Shown: positions 22,581 through 34,704, counted from the first letter of the stretch. The stretch is 64,000 nucleotides of DNA from Apostichopus japonicus (GCF_037975245.1 NC_092581.1:3174001-3238000); one strand, 5' to 3'. The notes: generated by a model from the sequence alone, not told the origin. Numbers and translations are program-made.

Positions 22581-25500
22581 GAAATATAGGGTAATTTTTC
22601 AAATTTTGAATATTGAACAAAATGAAAGTTAATTTCATTTAACGATCATCAGTATTAACAGAAAATATGCTAGGAAATCAAATAATGGTCAGTAGCTGAT
22701 GATCCAACTTCCATTAGCAATTTACGGTGCCAGTTACCCTCAGTATTTTCCCCTCATGGTTCACATTTAACTGTCTGTTTTTTTTCAGTCTCCTCATGCG
22801 ATTTCTGGAGATAACTTGCAAGATTCAGAAACCACCAGGAAAAGGAAAGATTTGAAAAACTAAATCTAGCAATTTTCGAAGCAAGCTAAAATTTTAGGCC
22901 AGTTCATAGCGTTGATCTATAAGACAATCTATGGCATGATTTATATGGAATATCGCTTCTCATGTCTAATAGCTCACAACGTTCTTCGAATCATTGCTAC
23001 GGTTTAACATTTCACAGTTACGTGAAGTGGTCGGAAGTGATCTGCTTCCTGGAATCCGTAAATGAAGTAGGATGTTCCTGAACAAACAAACAATCCTGGA
23101 AGGCAAGACAAAAGGGCTATCGAATTAAGGATTAAAAATCTGTGACCACTTTTAGACATTTAGCTAGCATATTCCGTTTCTATTTGTATCATACCGAGTC
23201 AATCAAAACACCCGTCGTTATTTGTTGATATATGATAGAGATAATAACTGTCGTGAACGGCCTCCCTTAAAAACAGCTTTGAGAAAATCTGATTCCGTCT
23301 GGGAGATAAGGCAGATTAGATGTTCACTCGCGCACAAGGTCGAAGACTTGATCAAGTCTAAAATATGACATCATCAAGCCACACGCTCTGCCTTCCTATT
23401 TCTGACTATTCATTAAAAAATGTGTCGATTTTAATTATTATTATTCTTAATTAATGGGAGGTGAATGGCCGGTATTTGCAAATCGCTGAAATCTGAAATA
23501 CTGATGCTCTTCGACTTGCCCTATAAATAAAGATGGCATTGTTTTCAGTGTCAATACTGTTCACAGTTCTACCTTATATTGACAAGAACAACACAGAGAA
23601 AGTGAAATTAGGTCTCAGGTCCTAAGGGGAGCACTACTATGACATCACAGATTGACAAAATGGCAGCTCCCAGACACGAACTAATTCTAAGCTAGGATAT
23701 CTATCAACCTGTGCAAGTATCCGTTTTTTCTTAGCTGTTTGGGGGAGTTCTTTGATCTTCTCAGAGATCTCTGTCATATGAGGTAAAAGACGATGTTTAG
23801 ATTTTTTTTAATCCCCTCTTTAAAAAGGCAAGAGTTACATTCCTGGAGTGATCGGAAGAGGTCTGCTTCCTGAGATGTGGTCACCAAAATTAAAACGTTT
23901 CTGAGTTGGTTCAAGTTTGAAATGCCTCTTTTTGTTTTTAATGACATGATTTAGAACAGGATGCAAACAAATAAACAAACCTATCAGATTATCAGTTTAA
24001 TATATTACAATGACTTCCTGGAAACCAAATGAAATTATCGTCATGGTAACAATGTTTTTTTTTTTTCAAACTTACGACTTTTCCGACCACCGGTTTCTTA
24101 CAACATTGTCACAGCATGTACAGTGCATATTAAATTATCCAATGTGTAATTTAGTTAAGTTTGCTCAGGAAGCCTGATTTTGAACCGGTATTAGTTTAAA
24201 GCACTAAAAATTAAAGCGTAACAAGTCTTATACAGACTAATGTAATTTAAAAACTATGATACTTAAAAGAAAAAAATCATTTCAATTCTTGACTTATATT
24301 TTGTTATCTATAAGTGTGACGTCGTCCAAATAATGTTGGCAATGATCAAAATTGTTCAAACATCGTTTAAACCTACCGTGAATTTGGCTAAAACCTTCAA
24401 AAACTGCCGATTTTTATTTACCGTGTATTGTGCCTGCATATCTGATACTTCTTTTGCTTTCAAACTTCAATCATCTTATGTAATATGTCAACTTGATGAG
24501 AATCGCTGTAATTTTAACCTTTAACAAAAGTAATTCAAAGTCTTTCCCTCAATGCATCTTCCCTATACCACTTTAACTTAATCACGATACCCTTTTTATT
24601 TCGTCCCTTTTCGTTTCAAAAACGTTTCATTCCATCTTTAACCACCCATCCTTAGATTCATTTCCGTTCAATTAATGATGAAGCAATATAAAATATAAAA
24701 TAAAATACATAAAAAAAAACATTAAAATTAAATGAAAATAGCGTTTCGGAAATAAAACTCGGAATCGACCTAGACCACTTTCCACCTTGTCTCGACGTTG
24801 TCCTGATTCTTGGACGAGATATAAGATTGCCCGATCCAAGACGGCAATCCCCCGATCGGCAGAAAATGTTTTTACAGCTCTAGCGGAGGAATACCCCATG
24901 GATATCGTGACTCCTTAGAAATCTATAATGGATTGCCATACATGTCTTGCTGCTGTTAATTTGCGACAAAAAAACAAAACAAAAAAAAAGAGCCTGTGAC
25001 CCAGAAATTGATTTCCTTACCTAATCAGACCAGCAAGAAACTAAAAGGGTCATTTCGAGTTTTCTTTGTTTTTTTCTTCTAAATCTTTCATTAGTTGAAA
25101 TTAGATTTAGCAGATGAGCTTGAAAAAGAAGGATCTTAGTATTTCTACTTCAGACTTACAAGAACGAATACATTAATTCGGATTTGGTTATCTGTGATAC
25201 TAGAACCCAATCATGATGCTGATGCTCCCCCCTCCCCCTCCCAGATCCCCCTTCTCCTTCCCCAGTTGGCTTTGGTGGTGAAGCAAAACTGCCCCCTATA
25301 AGTTTGTCCCTGATGTGTCCTTTTTACAGGTGTATTTCTGCACTTTCAAAATGTTTTCCCTCATCAAACGGTTTGCTATTATGCCATACACCTCCACTGC
25401 CCTCCCTTTGCCCTACCCCAAATTTTCCCTTCCCCTTGCCCTCTTCCCAATCGTTCAATATATTAATCAATCAATATCAAAGCTGACTCATCAAAGTTCA

Positions 25501-26755
25501 TACCAAATGGCATTTCACCTGAATAACCAAGTTGCAATATAAACATAACATAAACTTTGTGTGCACAAGCAAATCATTTGCAAGCTATACTGTCTCTTCG
25601 CATGTACTTAATCTCGCAAAAAGTGACTACAAATTGACTATTAAAACATATATCTCCAAAACATATTCACATTTTCAATTTTTCACCAGAATTGCTTATA
25701 TCGCCATGACATTACTTCAAAATTAATGAATTTCATCTTTATCCCGTGAAATACATAAGGAGGCATGTTTTGACAAGAATTTACTGCAAATAAGAATTGC
25801 TTGTCACTAATAGCAACATTGCTGTGTGAATTTATAAGGTCTGAAGATAAAAACACTTACAAAAATGTGAAATTGCTTTCATATTATGACATCATCAGCT
25901 TTCTCTCCAAATCTACCAGTAAACCAATCACATTATATGGGATCTAAAAACGACAGGCCATATCGACTTTATTGTCATACAAAGGCTGTTTATCTTTATA
26001 CAATATCATTTGAAAGAATTCTTATTCCCTAATTTTTGGCAGGAACTCTGGAGCCTTCTTCATGAAGGGCAAATTTTGCCACCTTTCCTCGGCGACGATG
26101 GAGACAGGATGAAGTGTAGTCTTACCGTCGTTGCGCTATGTGAATGTTGTTTGATCCGTCAGATTACATTTCAATTTGAGAGGATGACGGTCTCCGTTTT
26201 TTATGAAAATCATTTTTTTTAGAGACAGTCATCTTTTACAAACACAGTGATTCATGGCAAGATGCAGATAGTCACGTTTTTTTATCTACTATACCGCGTT
26301 TCCATCCCGGTAATTTCAAACTGCTCAGTACTTGAATGATATTCAGGTTGGGTGAATGGAGAAACTGAATACGGATGGTTAGGCTATGTTTACTAACAAC
26401 CAAATTACCAATCGCTATGTAATTGAGATATGAAACTTTATCTGTGGCACTGCATATATATTCATTGGAAACTGAATTAGATTCTAGTAAGTCTCAAAAA
26501 TATACCATCATAACCATTAGGTAAAATCAATAACTGTTAAAAAGTGACAAGTTAATTTAACAGCCGAGTTTAAAGTGATAAAATGAAGTCATAATACTAT
26601 AATTGTAGTTTCTCCTTCTGTTAATGATGAGAGCTCCCATTCTTGATCAACAAATTCACCCAGTTTATATAATTTATACACTGAAATATATAACTGAGGA
26701 GATTAGGGGTAAGGATCGAGTACACTTTTTTTGAAGGGTAGAATTTTCTCCTATG
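22581..26755. other. Non-coding stretch
   Basis: No supported gene. It includes a copy of the ATGCTAG...AATGGTCA motif at 22665-22692, a perfect palindrome GACTTGATCAAGTC at 23345-23358, a T run near 24055-24066 and C-rich patches near 25226-25262. One acceptor-like site at 22779-22788 precedes 24 open codons and a stop. Confidence 0.4.
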
Positions 26756-26761
26756 CTGCCT

Positions 26762-27560
26762 TTCTACCCCCTTCCCCTCTCCCCACAATTTGATTTAAAA
26801 TGGATTATTATGTGGAGTTATTTTTTCATTCCCGTTCATCATATTCCTGTTTTTTTGTTTTTTTTTTGCTGGTTATTCACATCATTTAGAGGGAATCAAA
26901 AAGATATTTTTATGCTCTAAATAATTGAATAATTAGATAACTAAATAACAGAAATAAGCTCTTTTGAGAAACTGAATATGGCAAATGAAATATTAATACT
27001 GTATTCATTCATACTTAGTAAAGATTCCTAAATCCTATTGGTCCATTCAGGTCAGCTGACCGTGGTTAATCCTGTGAGTAACGCACGGTAAAATTACGGG
27101 GCATCTTTTTAATAAATCTTTGGTTATATGTTACCAAAAATGTTTTGTTTTATGATTTTTTCCCCCACACAAATGGTAGTGTATGAATGAACGGGGTTAA
27201 TCAACGGTCTAGCGTGCGTTACTCACATGATTAATGCACTCCGTGTGTTAATGCTATTGCTGGATGTACTCGGGCTCCGCCCTCGTGCATCGCTTGCATT
27301 ATCCCCCGATCGTGCATTAATCCTGTGAGTAACGCACGCTAGACCGTTGATTAACCCCTTACTTTACATCCATCACTTCCTTGCACAAAGCAACGGTGCA
27401 GCTTTTAGAAATGCTCTCCTACCCCCTTGCCCCCTCCCTACAATTTGATTTAAAATGAAATACAATGTTGAGTTATTTTCTCATTCCCATTCATCATATT
27501 CCTGTTTTTTTTTTTTTGCTTGTTATTCATGTCACAAATCAACGGTGCATCTTTTACGAA
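26762..27560. repeat. Direct duplication flanking an inverted-repeat element
   Basis: About 125 bp at 26762-26888 (ACAATTTGATTTAAAATG, GAGTTATTTT, CATTCCCRTTCATCATATTC, CTGTTTTTTT) recurs at 27418-27537. The second copy is itself bounded by two copies of CAACGGTGCA-K-CTTTTA (27391 and 27540). The inverted-repeat element at 27193-27358 lies between. Confidence 0.85.
27193..27358. mobile_element. Foldback element with 47-bp arms
   Basis: Left arm 27193-27239 (from GGGGTTAATCAACGGTCTAG to TTAATGCAC) and right arm 27312-27358 are reverse complements with a single mismatch. The 72-bp centre contains CGGGCTCCGCCCTCGTGCAT. Part of the right arm, TTAATCCTGTGAGTAACGCA, is also present alone at 27066. 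A foldback MITE is the likely class. No clean target duplication was found. Confidence 0.8.
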
Positions 27561-27989
27561 TAATTAGTAAAATGTACATCACAGATCAAACACCATGTCT
27601 ATTTTCTACTGGATATCTACTTAAAAATAAATGTAAGTGTAAAATACACAATTGCCCACACAACATATCTTACATTGAAATTTTTCTTTCCAGGAATTAT
27701 AATACGTCAGTATGAAGAGTGTTTCCGAAACTTGTCAAAATTTCAAGCTCCATCCGGGCTCACCCACATCCCGACTATGATGGATCGAAGAGTAATATAA
27801 AAGCATTACGTCCGAATGTGGAGGGGGGGGGGGTGAGTGAGGACCTGTTGAACACTTGAAATGGGTGAAGTCTTACACCTTTACCTCTTGAAAAAGTGTA
27901 ATTGGTGTCATGCCTCTCTGCACACTATCTATGGTAGTGTACACAACTTTCTTGGAAGGCCAAATGAGTCACAGAATCACATTCAATAG

Positions 27990-28053
27990 TTTTGTGGTGG
28001 TTTCTAATTCCCTGCATATCATTTTGTGGTGGTTTCTAATTCCCTGCATATCA
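27990..28053 (+). repeat. Perfect 32-bp tandem duplication
   Basis: TTTTGTGGTGGTTTCTAATT plus CCCTGCATATCA, twice in a row without a mismatch, which suggests a recent event. Confidence 0.95.
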
Positions 28054-28163
28054 TGTTAATGAAGTATCTATTGGGGACTACACTAAGCAGAGGGAGAAAG
28101 AGTTTCATGGTAACCATTTGAAGTCATTGACATTGACAAAATGGACGTGTGGACTTGTGAAAC

Positions 28164-28216
<53 letters not shown>
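28164..28216 (+). repeat. (CAGA)n microsatellite
   Basis: About 13 perfect ACAG units. Confidence 0.97.
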
Positions 28217-28557
28217 TGAAGAGGCAATTGACTCTAGGAGGTGACAACTAACCAGGGATTACGTAATCCATTTGTTGAAACAAAAACGAAAATGGTAAAC
28301 TGTATGGAACTAGCAATGAGACAAGCAAAAAAAAGGTACTTTTGTAGCGATAGAGAGTTCCTACTTAGCATCCGTTACAAATGGCATTACAATTAATACA
28401 TACGGTATGCTAATGATGTGACTGCATTCACAAAGTTTATAAAGAAATAAAACTTGTCCCAAACATGTGGTATCAATTTACCCCTTGAAGGCACTTTCGT
28501 CTCCCAGTTTTTATATAAAAAAAACCTAACAAATTATTTTACGGAAGTCACAACATT

Positions 28558-29346
28558 AAGGATGACAAGGGTGTGCATATGGAGGGATGAGGGGGTAAGG
28601 GAAGAGGGAAATGAAGGGGGAGGGAGGGAGGGAGGGGGGGAGGGAGGGAGGGAGGGAGGGAGGGAGGGAGGGAGGGAGGGAGGGAGGGAGGGAGGGAGGG
28701 AGGGAGGGAGGGAGGGAGGGAGGGAGGGAGGGAGGGAGGGAGGGAGGGAGGGAGGGAGGGAGGGAGGGAGGGAGGGAGGGAGGGAGGGAGGGAGGGAGGG
28801 AGGGAGGGAGGGAGGGAGGGAGGGAGGGAGGGAGGGAGGGAGGGAGGGAGGGAGGGAGGGAGGGAGGGAGGGAGGGAGGGAGGGAGGGAGGGAGGGAGGG
28901 AGGGAGGGAGGGAGGGAGGGAGGGAGGGAGGGAGGGAGGGAGGGAGGGAGGGAGGGAGGGAGGGAGGGAGGGAGGGAGGGAGGGAGGGAGGGAGGGAGGG
29001 AGGGAGGGAGGGAGGGAGGGAGGGAGGGAGGGAGGGAGGGAGGGAGGGAGGGAGGGAGGGAGGGAGGGAGGGAGGGAGGGAGGGAGGGAGGGAGGGAGGG
29101 AGGGAGGGAGGGAGGGAGGGAGGGAGGGAGGGAGGGAGGGAGGAGAGATAAAAAGGAGGGTAGAGAATAGATGCAACTTATGGTTGATCCTTGTGCTTAA
29201 TATATAAGAATGACAGGGGTGTGTATATGGAGGGATGAGGGGGTAACAGAGGAGAGAAGGGAAGGGGGAGGGAGGGGAGAGGAGATAATAAATAGAAGGA
29301 TAGAGAATAGTTGCAACTTGTGGTTGATCCTTGTGCTTTATATATT
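28558..29346. repeat. Tandem duplication carrying the GGGA array in its first copy
   Basis: Copy 1 (28558-29205) and copy 2 (29206-29346) share a left part (GATGACA..GGGTGTG, TATGGAGGGATGAGGGGGTA) and a right part (TAGAGAATAG, TGCAACTT, TGGTTGATCCTTGTGCTT). Between these parts copy 1 has more than 500 bp of GGGA repeats, while copy 2 has only about 25 bp of GGGA-like sequence. Confidence 0.92.
28611..29143 (+). repeat. (GGGA)n giant microsatellite, about 126 perfect units
   Basis: After a short interrupted part with a run of seven G, GGGA units continue without interruption from about 28638 to 29143. All three frames are open on both strands (GREGGREG and PPSLPPSL repeats); these are composition artefacts and not genes. 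The G-rich strand is a good G-quadruplex candidate. Confidence 0.98.
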
Positions 29347-30238
29347 CCAACCCTTTTTCCACATTGGAATGTTTAAATAATTACAAATTTTGACTTTTTG
29401 AACGAAAAAGGACATTTATAGGAAAGAAAGAAATTGAACAAAGATCTCAAGTAGATGGTCAGAGATAGTATATGTGGTGTCTGGAGGGAGAGTAGATTAA
29501 TGCAAACCTTGCAGATTGGGACCTTTCATTTTACAAACGACAACGTAACACACCCAGTTGCCCACATCCCCGCTCACAAAGTATCCGCCGGACATGTTCC
29601 CTGTTTGTGAAGGATGTAAATGCAAAGGAAATTTGCATTCCCTTTTGTTCGTGGCGATGCATTAATTTCCTTTCGGATATATACTATTAAACGTTTTGTC
29701 ACAGTTGAACATGGTCCATAAGCTGTGTAATATAGAGTTTACATGGCTCATGAATAAAACATTACCAAATGAATAATGCAACAATAACTAACATATAGGT
29801 TTTGAAACTTTCATACAAGTACATGATGCTTCGACACAGGTCCTAAACAGCCTAATTTGCATATAAAATGCTGGGCAGATAGTAACGTCATCTAGGGTGA
29901 CTTTAGCCTTAATATGTTGACATGGTCAAAAGAGGAAGGAGGAGCTAGGGCCCTGGATGGATGGTAGCCACACCCCCTGTTTAACGACTTGACCAATTTG
30001 AGCGTAGTATTAGAGGATAATTGCATATGTATATGAGGGAAGTAAGTGCGTGTTATAAATTGATGGAATATAGGCAAGAAGTGAATTTGATTTATTTGTA
30101 ATGAAGTTGAACTAATACAATGACAGGTGGTTTATTGAATGATGATAATATTTGATTTGATATCTACTGTATGGGTCAAGTTTCAAAATTTTATTCAATT
30201 TTTTTGATAAATTCCGTAACGCAGTTCTGATGCTGATA
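29347..30238. other. Non-coding stretch
   Basis: AT-rich, with only short frames and no recognisable features. Confidence 0.4.
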
Positions 30239-30246
30239 GTCGAGTT

Positions 30247-30604
30247 CAAGGGCGTAGGAACCGGGGGGGCTGGGGGGGCGCCAGTGAAAAATGTGGAGGG
30301 GCGGAAGTATCATTCCGCCCCCCCGCTCCGCAAGTCAGAAAACCCCTTTTTCATTTCCAAATGAGAAAAAAAAATCTCATTTGGAGCACCAAATTGCATC
30401 TAAGGCCAGGTGAAAATACAAAATTAAGTTTACAAAATGGAGTGGGTATTGAAGTGTGCTATATTGCACCAAATTGCATCTGAGGCCACCTGGAAATGCA
30501 AAAAATTCCAAAGGGGAGGGGGACACCCCCTCCCCTTACACCCCTCCCCCAGGCCGGCCATCAGTCTTCAGCCCCCCACTCAAAAGTACCTTCCTACGCC
30601 ACTG
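30247..30604. mobile_element. hAT-like MITE 3
   Basis: The 358-bp element has ends CAAGGGCGTAGGAA and, on the other strand, CAGTGGCGTAGGAA (two mismatches). A perfect 8-bp duplication, GTCGAGTT, lies at 30239-30246 and 30605-30612. Inside, GCACCAAATTGCATCTRAGG occurs twice (30386 and 30466). The same word is in the element at 35931. Long G and C runs sit near opposite ends. No transposase is encoded. Confidence 0.93.
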
Positions 30605-30612
30605 GTCGAGTT

Positions 30613-31200
30613 AAGACACAGTAACACATTTGGCAATAACAGCACTTTCACAAACAGGATGTTACAATGTTGTCTTTGTACAAGGTCTTTAGATAAAAGG
30701 TGTCTACCTTGCTTCTTTGTGTTTAATACATTTTCTTCTGGGTTGTTTCACTGGAAGCAATTTTTGCAAAGTTTGCTATTATTAAACCACTCTCAGAGTT
30801 GTTGACCTTTATAACAAGGGTCAGCTGACTCTGTGCAGTCATGCGTTCCACGAAAACAGATAATGATATCAGCAGGGGAGGGTGATTAGGTGCACATACA
30901 AATGTATACATTGTCACTCACCACAGGCGGTGTGGTTAAGGTGTCTCTTTACCGAAAAAACAACAAATTAAGAAAAAAACCTTGCAGGAAAGGGACAAAC
31001 ATTATCCTACACAAACAGGATGCTGCTTGCATGCATCTGAACTTTTAGCCCCCCCCCCCTTCGGTAAAGATCTTCCAGATAACAGAATCCGGAGAATCCT
31101 TTTAGGTCAAAATTCTAAAAGTCAGTTCATAATAATGACTAAGAAGAGGTCAAATGTGTCCAAAGCTAGGAAAGTCATGTCCGTGCCAGGGATTCTACAC
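30613..31200. other. Non-coding stretch
   Basis: Short frames only. A C run at about 31051-31060 is the one visible feature. Confidence 0.4.
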
Positions 31201-31204
31201 TGAG

Positions 31205-31665
31205 TGTATTATACTGTAGTATATATTATACTACAAGAGTATATATTATACATATAATACATAACATATATTTTACTACTACAATATATATCATATATAT
31301 ACTATACATTATATACTATATACAGTATATTATACTACCACAGTATATATTATTCTTATATATATATACTATACATTATATATAATATTGTTTGTTTGTT
31401 TGAAATTCCACAGATAATAAACATGTAAATGTGAAGGGAAGTCCTCTAAAAAGCCAATACAGGTTTAACAAAGGCTATATCCAGTATATTATACTACACA
31501 GCATATATTATTATATATACTATACATTATATACTATATACAGTATATTATATTACAACAGCATATATTATTATGATATATATGCTATATATTATAACAT
31601 AGTATATATATATTATATATACTATATATATAATACTACTATAGCATATATTATACTGCAATAGT
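31205..31665. repeat. AT-rich minisatellite
   Basis: Repeated phrases CAGTATATTATACTAC, CAGYATATATTATT and ACTATACATTATATACTATA at spacings of roughly 60-75 bp. A unique patch at 31388-31470 separates two blocks. Confidence 0.85.
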
Positions 31666-32169
31666 TTTGTAGATATGTGTACCATGAATATCACATATAT
31701 AATATACACAGGAGTCTGCATATAACATTGGGTGGGTCGATGGCAAAAGTCTATGAAGCAGAGAAAGTGTCTCGTCATTTCAAGTGCTCAAATATGTTTT
31801 AATTTGTAATTTTGCGGTGTCAAAAAGTCCTACAAACATTGCTTACATACATGATACTACATAGCATTTTAAAAGTTTATGCTAATGGGGTTAACAGCTC
31901 TATTAATTATCAGAGAATACAATGTAAATATTCATCATGAAAGAACAGAGGGTTTCTGGAGCAGGAATATAATCAAACAAGGTGAGGATCACACAGAGCT
32001 TGAGGTTACACCAATCACCATGGGCATCCACAGGAAAAGAAAAACCCAGAGGGTGGGGGAAGGGGCAAGCACACTTAAGTTTTTCAATAACTGGTCAACT
32101 GTCCAAAGAAACTATATAACCAGTCTACAAAACAGAATCAGCCATTTAACCATCAAAATTAAACCACTT

Positions 32170-32505
32170 TAGTCAGGTGTCTGGGGCTGCGGGAAGTGGC
32201 CTAGCAATTAAGAAGCAGTGCAGCAGTATTGATGGACCCACAAAGTAAGGTTCATATTCATCCCAAGCCCAATCCATGCATGGTTTGGGCTTGGGTGCAG
32301 AGCAATGTTTTACATTTGGCACTCTCTCAAGCTTCCTCTGTCGAGAAAAGGATTCCTTTTGAATTCCCATTCTGATGGGCATCGGGAGAGTTGGAGCCCC
32401 AGGAAGCCACAGTGTTTCGGCGGCTCTCATTCACTCGTAGCGAGTTTAAAGCACGAAAATACATGTCAGCAAGAGCAGTTAAGTTTCTAGGGAATGAATA
32501 AACTC
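32170..32505 (+). mobile_element. Possible tRNA-derived SINE
   Basis: GGGAAGTGGCCTAGCAATTA resembles an A-box region. About 45 bp later GGTTCATATTC resembles a decayed B box. The following 250 bp have balanced composition, unlike the flanks. I see no target duplication or tail, so this is tentative. Confidence 0.3.
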
Positions 32506-33091
32506 AGCCCTGGTTGGGGTGGGGAGAAGTTAATGTTGATCTCCTTGTAACCAATCGATCAATCGACCAAAAATAACTGGTAGGATTATAACTGCAAACA
32601 CCGATAGTATTAAAGAAAAAAAATCTAATGCCACTAGCGATGATGAAACCGGTAAATTAGCCGGCCTGTAATCCTATCACAGTGAAACTATTTTCGTTCG
32701 TAGATAACGTGGAAAGCAGGATGGAAATATCCGTCATAAACTTACCGCCACTTGTGTGGGGAAAATCCTGGGCATTTATCTCCACATGTTACACACGGCT
32801 GACCCCGATCGACCTCTTCGAAAGGATAATGCTGCAAGGGGTAAAAGAAAAGAAGAGAAAAAAAAAGTTATCTTACGGAAGTACGAGATAGAAATAGAAA
32901 GGTAAAAATAAAAGAGAAAAGGAAATCGCCGAAAGATAGAACGAAGACGAACATACATTGCCGTAGCCACGAGGAATCATTTAGCTATAGTGAAAATGAT
33001 ACAAAAGTTAAGATCTATGACGCTCAAACCGAGTCTAAATTCATCCATTATCCTTGTTTAAGGTCTAGGTTTGATTGAATTAACCTAGTAT

Positions 33092-33111
33092 CACACACAC
33101 ACACACACACA
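33092..33111 (+). repeat. (CA)n microsatellite
   Basis: About nine perfect CA units. Confidence 0.95.
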
Positions 33112-33425
33112 TCCTGTATCCATACATTATTCAGTGTCGGAACCGGTAACATATTTGATACATACCATAGCTAATTCAGTGATACATAGAACCCTGGTGA
33201 TCACAGTAGCCAGGGTCGCGACCCTTTCTTAAGGTCCCCCCTCCCACCCCTCCCCCCTCCCAAAAAAAATTGAATGGTAGCTGAATAATTCAGAACGAAG
33301 AGAAAGAAATTGCTGATAATTACCAACGAAGAAAAACAACTGGAAAAATCTTGAACATAATTCAGTTTACTTCAAAAGTTGCAATTTGTATGAAAACACT
33401 GTTAATGCAACTATAAGCACCCTTA

Positions 33426-33446
33426 ATCACAACAGCTTACACACTA

Positions 33447-33481
<35 letters not shown>

Positions 33482-33498
33482 GTGTGTAAGCTGTTGTG

Positions 33499-33500
<2 letters not shown>
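33426..33500. repeat. Hairpin with 19-bp arms around a TA array
   Basis: ATCACAACAGCTTACACAC (33426-33444) is exactly reverse-complementary to 33482-33500. The interval is an almost pure (TA)n that is itself self-complementary, so the whole 75 bp can fold on itself. More (TA)n follows to 33530. Confidence 0.9.
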
Positions 33501-33532
<32 letters not shown>

Positions 33533-33794
33533 AGCCTTTACCAGTATTTATTAGGCCATGAACAATGTGCACTCTAGCTGAGTACTATGCTGAGGTTACA
33601 ATAACACATTTTCACATGCAATGAGTAAATACCCAGCCTTGTACCTGTCATTGTGATACGTCGTAACTGATCAGACCATTCTTTTCTTTATCTTTCAAAT
33701 TATTAAAAGCTTTGACGATGCCTACTCGACTGTGTCGGAAATCTCATTTATATTCAGACACTGTTTGCCAATTTACCAGCTGATAATTCACACA

Positions 33795-33928
33795 CATATA
33801 TAAATATATCTATATCTATATGTACATATATAAATATATATTTATATATATATGAACATACTGATATGCTATGAAAAATGATATCTTCTTTTGCACAATT
33901 GATGTACATATATATGAATATGTATATG

Positions 33929-33966
<38 letters not shown>

Positions 33967-34106
33967 TACTGATATGCTATGAAAAATTATATCTTCTTTT
34001 GCACAATTGATGTACATATATATATGTATAAGTATATATATATATATATATATATATATACTTATATACTATATATATATATATATATATGTATGTATAT
34101 ATATAT
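33795..34106. repeat. TA microsatellite with a 108-bp-period duplication
   Basis: CATACTGATATGCTATGAAA followed by ATATCTTCTTTTGCACAATT begins at 33857 and again at 33965, with one substitution, each embedded in TATATATG repeats. Confidence 0.9.
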
Positions 34107-34107
34107 A

Positions 34108-34378
34108 AGACTTCCTCAACTGAAGACTAACGGGCAGAGCAATTCATTTATCCCTCGTGCAATAAAACTTTACAACAGCAATTTGAGTCGTTAGGTGGTT
34201 GCCTAGTCCTTGGATGGGTAGGCTCTCTGTCATTCTTTAACTATTTAACTTGACCTTACCTCCTTTAGTTATTAATTGTAAATATGAATATAGTTTTATA
34301 TATATTTTTGTATTTCTTATTAGTGCGAGTATCGAAATTTACGATTTTATGGAGCAATAAAGTTTTACTTACTTACTT
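34108..34378 (+). mobile_element. 5'-truncated LINE: end of ORF2 and 3' UTR
   Basis: The frame 34108-34194 ends in NGQSNSFIPRAIKLYNSNL followed by SR and a TAG stop. The S-F-x-P-R-A-I-x-L-x-N pattern is typical of the extreme C-terminus of ORF2 proteins of CR1/L2/Jockey-type non-LTR retrotransposons. A 3' UTR of about 170 bp follows, with AATAAAG and a short (ACTT)n tail at 34367-34378, as expected for target-primed reverse transcription products. The reverse transcriptase domain is absent, so the copy is dead. The exact clade is uncertain. Confidence 0.75.
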
Positions 34379-34380
34379 TT

Positions 34381-34437
34381 ATATGTATACATATATATAT
34401 ATATCTATATATATATATATATATATTTATATAAAAA

Positions 34438-34471
<34 letters not shown>
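34381..34471. repeat. TA microsatellite
   Basis: Nearly pure TA with a few interruptions (ATATTTATATAAAAATGAA). It directly abuts the palindrome. Confidence 0.92.
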
Positions 34472-34476
<5 letters not shown>

Positions 34477-34621
34477 GAAAAATAGTAAAGTTTGCTAGTG
34501 CTAATGATAAAGAAAAGAAACACGACGTTTCGGGTATAAACCCTTTGTTGGGTTTATACCCGAAATGTCGTGTTTCTTTTCTTTATCATTAGCACTAGCA
34601 AACTTTACTATTTTTCTACTA
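34472..34621. repeat. Palindrome with 72-bp arms and a 6-nt loop
   Basis: Arms 34472-34543 and 34550-34621 are reverse complements with one mismatch (ACGACGTTTC against ACGACATTTC), around the loop TTTGTT. The arm contains GAAACACGACGTTTCGGGTA. Flanks are TA repeats. Because of the symmetry the same peptide can be read on both strands, which does not indicate coding. Confidence 0.95.
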
Positions 34622-34648
34622 GAATTCTCAGTGCTACGCAGAACATTG

Positions 34649-34649
<1 letters not shown>

Positions 34650-34688
<39 letters not shown>

Positions 34689-34700
34689 TATTTACACACA
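34650..34700. repeat. TA microsatellite
   Basis: (TA)n with a CATATATATTTACACACATATA end. Confidence 0.9.
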
Positions 34701-34704
34701 TATA

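Noticed and set aside
22789-22863. Terminal exon of 24 codons after TTTTTTTTCAG
   Set aside because: The acceptor is good and the peptide looks plausible, but 24 codons are expected by chance and no other exon or polyadenylation signal supports it.
28454-29362. Long open frames on both strands encoding GGRE and PPSL repeats
   Set aside because: They are produced by the GGGA microsatellite, open in all frames, with no start context, domain or splice support.
34284-34701. The same peptide read on both strands
   Set aside because: It is caused by the 72-bp-arm palindrome and is not coding.
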